Shown here piece by piece: positions 1 to 5,733 of a DNA stretch of 5,875 nt. Every line of letters starts with the position of its first letter. Position 1 is the stretch's first letter. The position numbers were made by a program, and so were the translations under genes. The DNA is from Candidatus Cloacimonadota bacterium (GTDB taxonomy: Bacteria; Cloacimonadota; Cloacimonadia; JGIOTU-2). The notes under the pieces are model-generated. The model was not told the DNA's origin. It did no database searches and was given only the letters and a program-made list of their open reading frames with translations. The stretch covers positions 1-5,875 of the forward strand of contig JAGGUR010000147.1 of the NCBI GenBank assembly GCA_021158425.1. Direction: 5' to 3'.

Positions 1-727
1 CTGTTACCAGTTCTTCCATATGCCATACATTTTCTGCAATACCCTGGATATATTCCTGTCCAATGTCATCCAAACTATCACTACAATCCTCTTGAAGGAA
101 TCGGCAATAGTTGTTTAGTGCGCGTAGCGGAGCACGAAGGTCGTGTGATACCGCATAAGTGTATTGGGATAACTCATCATTAACCTTTCTCAACTCTTCT
201 ATCTTGTGTTCAAGTTCCAGCGAATATTTTTTGATTTCTTCTTCCATTTGCTTTCGTTTGGTAATGTCAGTATAAACTGCCACTGCTCCGACTAATTTAT
301 TTCCTATAACTATTGGTGAACCCGCCATCACTACATCCACAGGGGTACCATCCTTCCGATATCGGACGGTCTCCATAGTTGGTATATTTTCTCCTGCTAA
401 TACCTGTTTACTATAAAGTTTTGCTTCCTCAAATTTATCAGCACTTGTAATCAGGTCATCAATATCCTTACCTATCATTTCTTTTTTTGAATATCCGAAA
501 AGTTTCTCAGCTACCTGATTACACATAATTATTTTATGATGGGCATCCATAGTAATTATGGCATCAGGAGCATCAGCCAGCACTGCTTGCAGATAAAGGC
601 GGCGTTCTTCGTTCTCCATCTCTGCTTTCTTGCGATGACCTTCTAATATTTCCAATTCAGCAATTCGCCTACGCAGTTTTGCCAGTTCATCTACAAGTTC
701 TTTTTTTGTCTTACCTTTGTTAATCAT
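1..727 (-). CDS. PAS-domain sensor histidine kinase, N-terminal part (cut by window edge)
   Basis: This is the sensing half of a two-component histidine kinase, which autophosphorylates on a histidine and passes the phosphate to a response regulator. I translated 242 residues before the window ends. Residues 1-45 are a charged coiled-coil-like lead-in. Residues about 46-160 are a PAS domain, with APDAIITMD at 53-61, the FGYSKKEMIG segment at 77-86 and the closing TDITKRK at 153-159. After a second coiled coil (160-188) comes the HisKA domain with the H-box YAVSHDLRAPLR at 191-202; His195 is the expected phosphorylation site. The ATP-binding HATPase domain must lie left of the window. No membrane segment is visible, so the N-terminal part looks cytoplasmic. 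The start at 727 is supported by AGGAG at 741-737, nine bases upstream. The ligand and the partner regulator cannot be told from this sequence; no response regulator lies in the window. Confidence 0.93.
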   Translation of the reverse strand, partial: MINKGKTKKELVDELAKLRRRIAELEILEGHRKKAEMENEERRLYLQAVLADAPDAIITMDAHHKIIMCNQVAEKLFGYSKKEMIGKDIDDLITSADKFEEAKLYSKQVLAGENIPTMETVRYRKDGTPVDVVMAGSPIVIGNKLVGAVAVYTDITKRKQMEEEIKKYSLELEHKIEELRKVNDELSQYTYAVSHDLRAPLRALNNYCRFLQEDCSDSLDDIGQEYIQGIAENVWHMEELVT

Positions 728-761
728 TTTGTATATCTCCTAAAAGAGAAATAAATATTAT

Positions 762-896
762 AGAAATTTTTTGTCAAATTTATTATAAAAATGTGCATAA
801 CCTCACCAGTGTGCGGTATTCTTACCATCACTTTGGACTTTAAATGTATTTTACAAAAGTAGAAATAATTTTGTCAAATAAAATTTTTATAAAAAT
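762..896. repeat. Two similar AT-rich segments about 100 bp apart in the divergent spacer
   Basis: Positions 762-779 (AGAAATTTTTTGTCAAAT) and 861-879 (AGAAATAATTTTGTCAAAT) are nearly the same. Each is followed by TTATAAAAAT, at 783-792 and 887-896. Both copies contain TGTCAA, that is TTGACA on the minus strand. They could be paired regulator sites or a partial duplication of a promoter region. In such AT-rich DNA chance is a real alternative. Confidence 0.3.
848..877 (-). promoter_or_regulatory. Candidate sigma70-type promoter for the histidine kinase gene
   Basis: Read on the minus strand there is a perfect TTGACA at 877-872, an 18-base spacer, and TAAAAT at 853-848 (five of six matches to TATAAT). 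It would start transcription near 841 and give a leader of roughly 115 bases before the kinase ATG. A second minus-strand TTGACA at 777-772 has TATAAT at 762-757, but only nine bases lie between them, so it does not form a normal promoter. The AT-rich setting makes chance matches likely. Confidence 0.3.
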
Positions 897-971
897 TTTG
901 AGAGCGATAAAACTTGACTTAAAAATTATAAGATAAAAAATTTTACAGAAAATAATTTTTCAGGAGATATA

Positions 972-1334
972 ATGCTAAGAAATAGCAAAGGTTTTTCTAT
1001 TTTTACCATAATAAGTATTATTGCTTTTGCTGCATTAATTTTTATACTTTTAATACCGCAATTTTATAATGTAAGAGCAAAAGAAAAGCAAGAGCAATGT
1101 ATTGAAAATATGGAGAAAATAAAAAATGCAATTGAGGAATATATGGCTGAAAGACATCAGTCATTTAATGGTGACCTTGTAGAACTGGTTCGTACTGGTT
1201 ATCTAAAATATTCGTATGAATGTCCTGAAAATGGGGTTGGGGATAAGTATATTGCGAGTGGTGATTTTAATACTGGTGAGGTAATAGTTAAATGTCCTAA
1301 TCAGGCTGAATTTCCTGACCATATTTTAAAATAG
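972..1334 (+). CDS. Small type IV pilin-like (pseudopilin) protein
   Basis: The 120-residue product starts like a class III prepilin: a short basic leader MLRNSKG ending in glycine at residue 7, then a Phe-Ser start to a hydrophobic helix over about residues 8-30. Prepilin peptidase would be expected to cut after Gly7. The body continues the helix (to about 60), then a short globular part with LVRTGYLKY at 72-80 and Cys84 and Cys108 in a pattern (ECPENG...VKCPNQ) seen in small GspG/ComGC-like pseudopilins; the two cysteines could form a disulfide. Cys43 lies in the helix. The usual glutamate at mature position 5 is threonine here (Thr12), which is unusual for a major pilin and more typical of special minor subunits. 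The start at 972 has AGGAG at 962-966. No other secretion or pilus gene is in the window, so the machine it serves is unknown. Confidence 0.78.
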   Translation: MLRNSKGFSIFTIISIIAFAALIFILLIPQFYNVRAKEKQEQCIENMEKIKNAIEEYMAERHQSFNGDLVELVRTGYLKYSYECPENGVGDKYIASGDFNTGEVIVKCPNQAEFPDHILK

Positions 1335-1351
1335 GTTTTAACATAGACAAC

Positions 1352-1388
1352 AAAAAGACGACCAGTTAATAGACTGACCGCCTTTTTT
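1352..1388. terminator. Probable bidirectional hairpin terminator between convergent genes
   Basis: An interrupted stem pairs 1352-1366 with 1373-1387 around the loop TAATAG (1367-1372). Paired parts are AAAAAG with CTTTTT, CG with CG, and CAGT with ACTG; three positions mismatch. The stem has an A-run on its left and six T's on its right (1383-1388), so it gives a U-run after the hairpin in both directions. It lies between the stop of the pseudopilin gene (1334) and the stop of the chaperone gene (1394), as expected for a shared terminator. Confidence 0.6.
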
Positions 1389-1393
1389 AAAAT

Positions 1394-3178
1394 TTACATT
1401 CTAAAGAATTTACTTCTCCAGTCTTTTATTTTAGCATCCTCCTTAGCTTTCTGATACCAGGTATTGTAAGCTTGACTCTCTTTGCTTGCTATCATCTTTT
1501 CTTTAAGTTTGCTTTCTTCTTCTTTAAATTTTTGCATATCAGCAGGTTGGAACTCAACCAATTTAGCTAAATAGTATCCTTTTTTACCTTTAATCAGAGA
1601 TGATATTTTTCCAACTTTTTTCAACTCAAGAATAGCCTTATTTAGACCCTCTTCTCTACCAATATTCTTAATATAGGCTTTTTGTGCTATAAGTTCTGTA
1701 TTAACAATTTTAAGCTTGTTATTTTCTGCTATATTATAGAAATTATCCGGGTTAATTTGTGCAGCAATACTGTCTGCCTTAATAAAAAGTAGGTCCATTT
1801 TTTTGCTTCGTTCAATATCAGTAGCTATCTTATCTGTTACTGTCGCCAAATCTTGATAATGTTTTCCAATTTTATATGAAATCATTGCAACAAAGTAATC
1901 TCCTGATATACTTAGATAAGGTTTTGCCACAGCACCAAGTTTATTTGAAAACGCAAAGTCTATAAGAGTTTTCACCTTGCCAATTCCGGGAATATATCGC
2001 TCATCTTTTTTAAATTCTTTTGTTTCTTGAACTTCATAGTTAAAGTTTCTTGCAACAACTTCAAAACTATCCTTTTTACACTGTTCATAGAAATCAAAAG
2101 CAATTTTTTCAAGATTTTGTTTGGTTTCTGCACCGGGTTGTTCTTTAATCAAGATATGACTTGCTCTTACTTCTTTTTCGCCATTTGTAATACGAGTATC
2201 TGTAACTTTGATAATATGCCATCCAAATCTGGTTTTTATTGGTTCACTTACTTCACCCTTTTTCAGGGAAAATGCTTTTTCTTCAAAAGTCGGGTCCATT
2301 CTTCCTTTTCCAAAGAAATCTAAATCACCACCTTTAGAAGCCGAAGGACATTCTGAATATTCTTTTGCTAATTCTGCAAAATCTTCACCATCCAAAACCA
2401 TCTGGTAAATTCTTTCAATTCTATCTTTTGCTTCTTTTACATCTGCGGGACTTGGTTCTAATGGAATTTTTACATATTTCAATTTTCTCTGGGGTCCAAC
2501 CTTAAAATCTTCTATATTATTATAATAGTATTCTTTTATCTCTTCTTCAGTAACTTGCACAGAATCAATCATATCAAGAGGAAACACAATAATATCAGCT
2601 TTTGCTTTTGTGTTTTTCTCAATATAATCTTTTTTGACTTCATAATCAGTGACAATAGCGACTGATTTTATGATATTCATAAGTTTTTCATATTGAAGTA
2701 TTTTGTAATAATAATTTTCAAGCCAGGACCAATCAATCTGGGGATTTTTGAGTGCTGATTTATATTTATTCATATCAAATTTACCATCAGTTTGGAAACT
2801 TTCATGTTGAAGAACAACATCAGGCGGTTCATTCAGCATTTTATTTGCAACTTCTCTGGATGAGACTTTGATATCAAATTTTTTGATTGCATTATCCAAA
2901 ATAATGCTTTGCACTAATTGGTCCCAGGTTTGGTCATTGAGCTGCCTATAAGTTTGTTCATCAATCTCTTTGTCTTCCGAATTTTCAATATAATTAGAAT
3001 AACTATTCTGGAGCATTTTATAATATTCATCATACTTTATTTTTTTCCCATTAATAACTCCAACATAATATTTTTCCTTGAACATTCCTGTAATGCCCAT
3101 TGTACCCATTCCGCCAATAAACACAATTGCAATTATCCATATAATCGGTCTGGACATACTTCGCATTTTATTGAGCAT
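1394..3178 (-). CDS. Membrane-anchored SurA/PpiD-type periplasmic chaperone with parvulin domains
   Basis: The 594-residue protein has the PpiD layout: a short cytoplasmic basic start, one membrane helix at about residues 11-31, then a periplasmic body. Residues about 40-225 match a SurA/PpiD N-terminal chaperone region (VINGKKIKYDEYYK at 40-53; QLVQSIILDNAIKKFDIKVS at 87-106). A parvulin-type rotamase domain spans about 231-327, with SKGGDLDFFGKGRM at 281-294, FEEKAFSLKKGEVSEPI at 298-314 and FGWHIIKV at 318-325. A second, degenerate parvulin-like repeat starts at ASHILI (339-344) and runs to about 435. The C-terminal part (436-594) is charged and helical. Domain 1 lacks the first conserved His (KYVKIP stands in its place), while domain 2 has that His (341) but not the GGDL and GWHII motifs. 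It probably helps fold exported envelope proteins. AAGGAG at 3190-3185 supports the start. I do not assign ppiD itself, because orthology is unproven. Confidence 0.88.
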   Translation of the reverse strand: MLNKMRSMSRPIIWIIAIVFIGGMGTMGITGMFKEKYYVGVINGKKIKYDEYYKMLQNSYSNYIENSEDKEIDEQTYRQLNDQTWDQLVQSIILDNAIKKFDIKVSSREVANKMLNEPPDVVLQHESFQTDGKFDMNKYKSALKNPQIDWSWLENYYYKILQYEKLMNIIKSVAIVTDYEVKKDYIEKNTKAKADIIVFPLDMIDSVQVTEEEIKEYYYNNIEDFKVGPQRKLKYVKIPLEPSPADVKEAKDRIERIYQMVLDGEDFAELAKEYSECPSASKGGDLDFFGKGRMDPTFEEKAFSLKKGEVSEPIKTRFGWHIIKVTDTRITNGEKEVRASHILIKEQPGAETKQNLEKIAFDFYEQCKKDSFEVVARNFNYEVQETKEFKKDERYIPGIGKVKTLIDFAFSNKLGAVAKPYLSISGDYFVAMISYKIGKHYQDLATVTDKIATDIERSKKMDLLFIKADSIAAQINPDNFYNIAENNKLKIVNTELIAQKAYIKNIGREEGLNKAILELKKVGKISSLIKGKKGYYLAKLVEFQPADMQKFKEEESKLKEKMIASKESQAYNTWYQKAKEDAKIKDWRSKFFRM

Positions 3179-3202
3179 ATATATCTCCTTGTAATTAGTA
3201 AA

Positions 3203-3230
3203 TTTTGATAAAAAATTTTGTTTATCAAAA
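3203..3230 (-). promoter_or_regulatory. 10-bp stem-loop in the chaperone gene leader
   Basis: TTTTGATAAA (3203-3212) is the exact reverse complement of TTTATCAAAA (3221-3230), separated by eight bases. It lies 25 bases upstream of the chaperone ATG and just ahead of its ribosome binding site (3190-3185). As DNA it could be an operator; as RNA it would be a weak A/U-rich stem in the leader. There is no clean U-run suggesting a terminator for a completed upstream transcript. Function is inferred only from symmetry and position. Confidence 0.4.
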
Positions 3231-3261
3231 ACTATGCAAGTTTTTTTGAATTAATTTAAAA

Positions 3262-3283
3262 TGTCAATAAGAATTTATTGACA
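3262..3283. promoter_or_regulatory. Perfect 9-bp inverted repeat carrying two divergent TTGACA boxes
   Basis: TGTCAATAA (3262-3270) and TTATTGACA (3275-3283) are exact reverse complements around GAAT. The left arm reads TTGACA toward the chaperone gene; the right arm reads TTGACA (3278-3283) toward the small membrane protein gene. This is what a divergent pair of -35 boxes inside an operator would look like. The -10 boxes are poor: TAGAAT at 3304-3309 is 20 bases after the right box, and nothing good sits at normal spacing on the left. A dimeric repressor site is an equally good reading. Confidence 0.42.
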
Positions 3284-3329
3284 GATAATATTCTTATTTT
3301 GTTTAGAATACATAATGTGGCTTACCCCG

Positions 3330-3345
3330 TCCCGATATATCGGGA
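3330..3345. repeat. Perfect 16-bp palindrome TCCCGATATATCGGGA
   Basis: The 16 bases equal their own reverse complement and are GC-richer than the surrounding spacer, being preceded by CTTACCCCG. No T-run follows on either side, so it is not a standard terminator. Short palindromes of this look occur as dispersed intergenic elements (REP-like) in many genomes; whether this one is repeated elsewhere cannot be seen from a single window. It could also be a repressor site for the gene at 3485. Confidence 0.5.
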
Positions 3346-3390
3346 TTCATATTGTTATATAATTTTTATCCTCTTAGATGTGTGATATTT

Positions 3391-3429
3391 AACGCGGTAA
3401 ACCGCAAAGATTAAAGGTGAAAGATTAAA
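3391..3429. repeat. Small GC hairpin followed by a 10-bp direct repeat
   Basis: GCGG (3394-3397) pairs with CCGC (3402-3405) around TAAA. Directly after it AAAGATTAAA occurs at 3406-3415 and again at 3420-3429, fourteen bases apart. The stretch lies about 55 to 95 bases upstream of the ATG at 3485 and has no open reading frame. It may be part of a dispersed intergenic repeat, perhaps together with the palindrome at 3330-3345; this is inference. Confidence 0.35.
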
Positions 3430-3484
3430 ATTCTAAATCAAAAATTTTATTTAAAAATTATAAACTGTTTGTTGAGGTATAAAC

Positions 3485-3844
3485 ATGGGAATGAATAAGG
3501 ATAAATTGCTATATCGTATTTTTAAAGAGGATGCCCAGGATAAAGGGATGGATATGAAAGAATTTTATCATAAAAGAAGAAAAGGATTTCTTCCATTCCT
3601 CAATTCCAAAGGTGAGGTTGTATGGCTCAAGAGAAAGGAGTTCAGGATTGCTGCAGTAAAGAAAAGAATCCATATAAAAAAGTTAAGAACAGATAATCAC
3701 CGTATACATACTCACCATAATGAAGAGGATGAATCAAATACATTTATTGAATCCGATAAGTATAAATATTTTATTATGGGAGTGGGTACCACAATTTTAG
3801 TATATCTATTTGTAAAGCTTTTAGAGTTATTACAAATATTTTAA
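3485..3844 (+). CDS. Unrecognised small basic protein with one C-terminal membrane helix
   Basis: I do not recognise a family for this 119-residue product. Residues 1-70 are strongly basic (FYHKRRKGF at 27-35; VWLKRKEFRIAAVKKRIHIKKLR at 46-68 in outline) with short helices. A histidine-rich acidic linker follows (NHRIHTHHNEEDE, 71-83), with four histidines in eight residues that might bind a metal. Residues about 95-117 form a single hydrophobic helix ending two residues from the C terminus, so the protein would be tail-anchored with its basic part in the cytoplasm. There is no signal peptide. GAGG at 3474-3477 lies seven bases before the ATG at 3485; an in-frame ATG at 3491 is the other possible start. 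Its stop codon overlaps the stop of the convergent acyltransferase gene. The good ribosome site and steady frame argue that it is real. Confidence 0.68.
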   Translation: MGMNKDKLLYRIFKEDAQDKGMDMKEFYHKRRKGFLPFLNSKGEVVWLKRKEFRIAAVKKRIHIKKLRTDNHRIHTHHNEEDESNTFIESDKYKYFIMGVGTTILVYLFVKLLELLQIF

Positions 3845-4467
3845 CAGCCAATTTTTTTACCTAAATCAATCAAGCCTTTTCTTAACGATTCTCTTTTAAA
3901 ATCTATTTCGTCTTTTTTACTTACAAAAATTGGCTTACCATAAATTATTTTTGTTGGCGAAAAGAGTTTAGGAATTATAAAGTTATCCCAGCTATTTAAT
4001 ACACATTTATATTTTGCATTACAGGATACAGGAATAATAGGTTTGCCAGTTTTGTATGCCAGATACAAAATACCGTCCTGAACTTTTTCTTTTGGTCCAC
4101 GGGGACCATCAGGTGTAATTCCAATATCATATTGCGATGCAACATCAATCAGTTCTTTCATAGCACGCATCCCACCTCTTTTAGTTGAACCCCGTATGGC
4201 TTTATAGCCTAACCCAGAAGCAGCAAGTGCTATATACTCACCATCTTTATGCTTTGAAACCAAAATATGAATGTTCTCAAAACGATGTGCATAAGAGAGA
4301 ATAAGCAGCCTGCTATGCCAGAAAGCATAGATTACTGTTCCATATTTTTTTTTGACACTATCTACATATTTTTTATTTATTCTTTGAATGCGTAAACTGC
4401 CAATAAGAATGTTTATCAAACACGGTCCAAGCAATTTAACAATTTTATTCTTTGTTTTCTGTTTCAT
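3841..4467 (-). CDS. DUF374-family lysophospholipid/lipid A acyltransferase (LpxJ-like)
   Basis: This 208-residue protein carries the DUF374 signatures: FWHSRLL at 49-55 (His51 as likely catalytic base), SKHKDGE at 71-77, IRGSTKRGG at 91-99 and PDGPRGP at 119-125. A hydrophobic stretch at about 11-27 would hold it on the inner membrane. DUF374 proteins in Helicobacter and Campylobacter relatives have been described as LpxJ, a late lipid A acyltransferase that replaces the unrelated LpxL/LpxM. Placement right behind lpxB supports a lipid A role here, but the acyl donor and acceptor are inferred. The start is fixed: two in-frame TAA codons directly precede the ATG. There is no Shine-Dalgarno motif, and the gene begins 23 bases inside lpxB, so translation is probably coupled. 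A general phospholipid acyltransferase is the main alternative. Confidence 0.87.
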   Translation of the reverse strand: MKQKTKNKIVKLLGPCLINILIGSLRIQRINKKYVDSVKKKYGTVIYAFWHSRLLILSYAHRFENIHILVSKHKDGEYIALAASGLGYKAIRGSTKRGGMRAMKELIDVASQYDIGITPDGPRGPKEKVQDGILYLAYKTGKPIIPVSCNAKYKCVLNSWDNFIIPKLFSPTKIIYGKPIFVSKKDEIDFKRESLRKGLIDLGKKIGC

Positions 4468-5593
4468 TTATTATAGAAAAAGCAATTCTTGCCACATTTC
4501 GTGAAGCCTTTTTATTACCGAACTTTTCATGTAATATGGAAAGCTCTTTTTTTATCTTTTTATAATTTTTTTTATCATTAAGAATTAAATCAATATTATT
4601 GATGATGTTAGTTGGATTTACCTCTTTCTGAATTAATTCTGGAACAATTTTTTTGCCAGCCACAATATTTGGTAAGGCTATCATGTCTATATTAACAAAA
4701 TGCTTTGCAATTAGATAAGAAAGAAAAGAAGTTTTGTAAACCACAATCATAGGCGTGCCAATATACCCGGTTTCTAATGTTGAAGTTCCTGATTTTGAAA
4801 TAACCAAATCGCAATATTTCATAAGTTCATAAATCTCATCTATAATTGAAATATAATTTTTTATCGGTTCAATGATTTGGTAAAAATGTTTTTTGGAAAC
4901 AGTATCTGCGAGAGATATGAGGAATTCATAATTATTATTTTCTCTTTTTTTCAGTTTTTGAATAGTTTTTACCATTTCTGGCAATATCCGTTTTATTTCA
5001 ACATCCCGGCTTCCGGGAATAAAAGCAAGCCATTTTTTGCTTTCATCCAGTTTATATTTCTGAGCAAATTCCTTTTTTGTAAGTTGAAATGTTATCTCTT
5101 CTGAAATAGGATGCCCAACAAACTCAACATTAGCACCAATCTGTTCGTATAATTCTTTTTCAAACGGGAAAATAACTGCGATTTTGTCAGTATATCTTTT
5201 TATTTTATAAATTCGTTTCTTTTTCCATGCCCATACTTGCGGACTGATGTAATACAAAACAGGAATCTTCAAATTTTTGGCAATCTTTGCAATCCTGAGA
5301 TTTAATCCTGGATAATCCACCAGCATTACCAAATTCGGTTTTCTTTTAATAAACTCTTTTTTAATTTTATTTATTACTTGATAAAAGAATGCAAGATGTT
5401 TTAGAATCTCTGCAAAACCGATTACAGAAAATCGTTCAAAAGGGAAAATAGATTCAAACTCAAGGTTTTGCATTTTGGGACCACCAATGCCCCAGAATTT
5501 TATTTTTGAATCCAGTTTCTGTATCTGCTTTAGAAATTCAGAAGTATGAATATCAGCAGACCTTTCACCTGCTAAAATGAAGATATTTTTCAT
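4445..5593 (-). CDS. lpxB: Lipid A disaccharide synthase
   Basis: LpxB is the family GT19 glycosyltransferase that joins UDP-2,3-diacylglucosamine and lipid X to form the beta-1,6 disaccharide of lipid A, at the inner face of the inner membrane. The 382-residue length is normal. Visible motifs in order are AGERSAD (8-14), WGIGGPKM (34-41), MLVDYPGLNLRIAK (90-103), YYISPQVWAWKKKR (114-127), FPFE (142-145), FVGHP (158-162), IPGSRDVEI (192-200), ISKSGTSTLE (265-274), MIVVYK (282-287) and ALPNIVAGKKIVPE (306-319). Asp93 and Arg196 correspond to the aspartate and PGSR arginine known to matter in studied LpxB enzymes. The N-terminal loop reads GERSAD instead of the common GEASGD. The ATG at 5593 gives the standard MKNIFILAGE start, though no strong ribosome site precedes it. 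It heads a two-gene unit with the DUF374 acyltransferase; an insertion sequence lies just upstream. Confidence 0.96.
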   Translation of the reverse strand: MKNIFILAGERSADIHTSEFLKQIQKLDSKIKFWGIGGPKMQNLEFESIFPFERFSVIGFAEILKHLAFFYQVINKIKKEFIKRKPNLVMLVDYPGLNLRIAKIAKNLKIPVLYYISPQVWAWKKKRIYKIKRYTDKIAVIFPFEKELYEQIGANVEFVGHPISEEITFQLTKKEFAQKYKLDESKKWLAFIPGSRDVEIKRILPEMVKTIQKLKKRENNNYEFLISLADTVSKKHFYQIIEPIKNYISIIDEIYELMKYCDLVISKSGTSTLETGYIGTPMIVVYKTSFLSYLIAKHFVNIDMIALPNIVAGKKIVPELIQKEVNPTNIINNIDLILNDKKNYKKIKKELSILHEKFGNKKASRNVARIAFSIINETENKE

Positions 5594-5665
5594 AGATGTT
5601 AAATTTGAGAAAGTGATTTAATAGTCAAGAAAAGGGAAAATATTAACTTTATATTTAAAATAATT

Positions 5666-5692
5666 TGTCCTACCTTATCTTGGTATTTACAC
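5666..5692. repeat. Putative terminal inverted repeat of the insertion sequence
   Basis: The plus strand begins TGTCCTACCTTATCTTGG and continues TATTTACAC to 5692. The TGT start suits an IS481-family terminus. The true length cannot be set without the matching copy at the other end. The outside flank at 5659-5665 is AT-only, and target duplication cannot be tested. Confidence 0.45.
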
Positions 5693-5733
5693 ATTTGCAA
5701 CAAATTTATCATTTTGATAGAATATAATCCATA

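Larger units (their letters stand above)
3179..3484. other. 306-bp non-coding spacer between divergent genes
   Basis: This spacer separates the chaperone gene (minus) from the small membrane protein gene (plus). It has no credible open reading frame. It holds, from left to right, the 10-bp stem-loop at 3203-3230, the TTGACA inverted repeat at 3262-3283, the 16-bp palindrome at 3330-3345, the GCGG/CCGC hairpin at 3394-3405 and the AAAGATTAAA direct repeat. The density of symmetry is well above that of the other spacers here. Confidence 0.7.

Noticed and set aside
914..942. Promoter for the pseudopilin gene
   Set aside because: TTGACT at 914-919 has only AAAATT at the right distance; a real promoter probably lies in this stretch but cannot be placed.
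2027..2408. Two plus-strand open frames of 98 and 66 codons
   Set aside because: They lie wholly antisense within the chaperone gene, give Phe/Cys/Ser-rich low-quality protein, and have no ribosome site; they are shadows of the real gene.
2918..3208. Plus-strand open frame of 96 codons
   Set aside because: Antisense to the start of the chaperone gene; its hydrophobic Ile/Phe content mirrors the opposite-strand codons.
3203..3230. Stem-loop as a terminator for read-through into the chaperone gene
   Set aside because: The stem is almost all A/T with one G-C pair, and it lies in the leader of a gene transcribed away from any upstream minus-strand gene.
3330..3345. Palindrome as an intrinsic terminator
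   Set aside because: No T-run follows in either direction, and no gene ends nearby; the neighbouring genes start on both sides.
4877..5104. Plus-strand open frame of 75 codons
   Set aside because: Antisense to lpxB, Phe-rich, no family features.
5599..5653. Promoter for lpxB
   Set aside because: TTGACT at 5627-5622 (minus) would need a -10 at about 5604-5599, which reads ATTTAA and would start at the ATG itself; TATAAA at 5653-5648 lacks a -35. Too weak to annotate.
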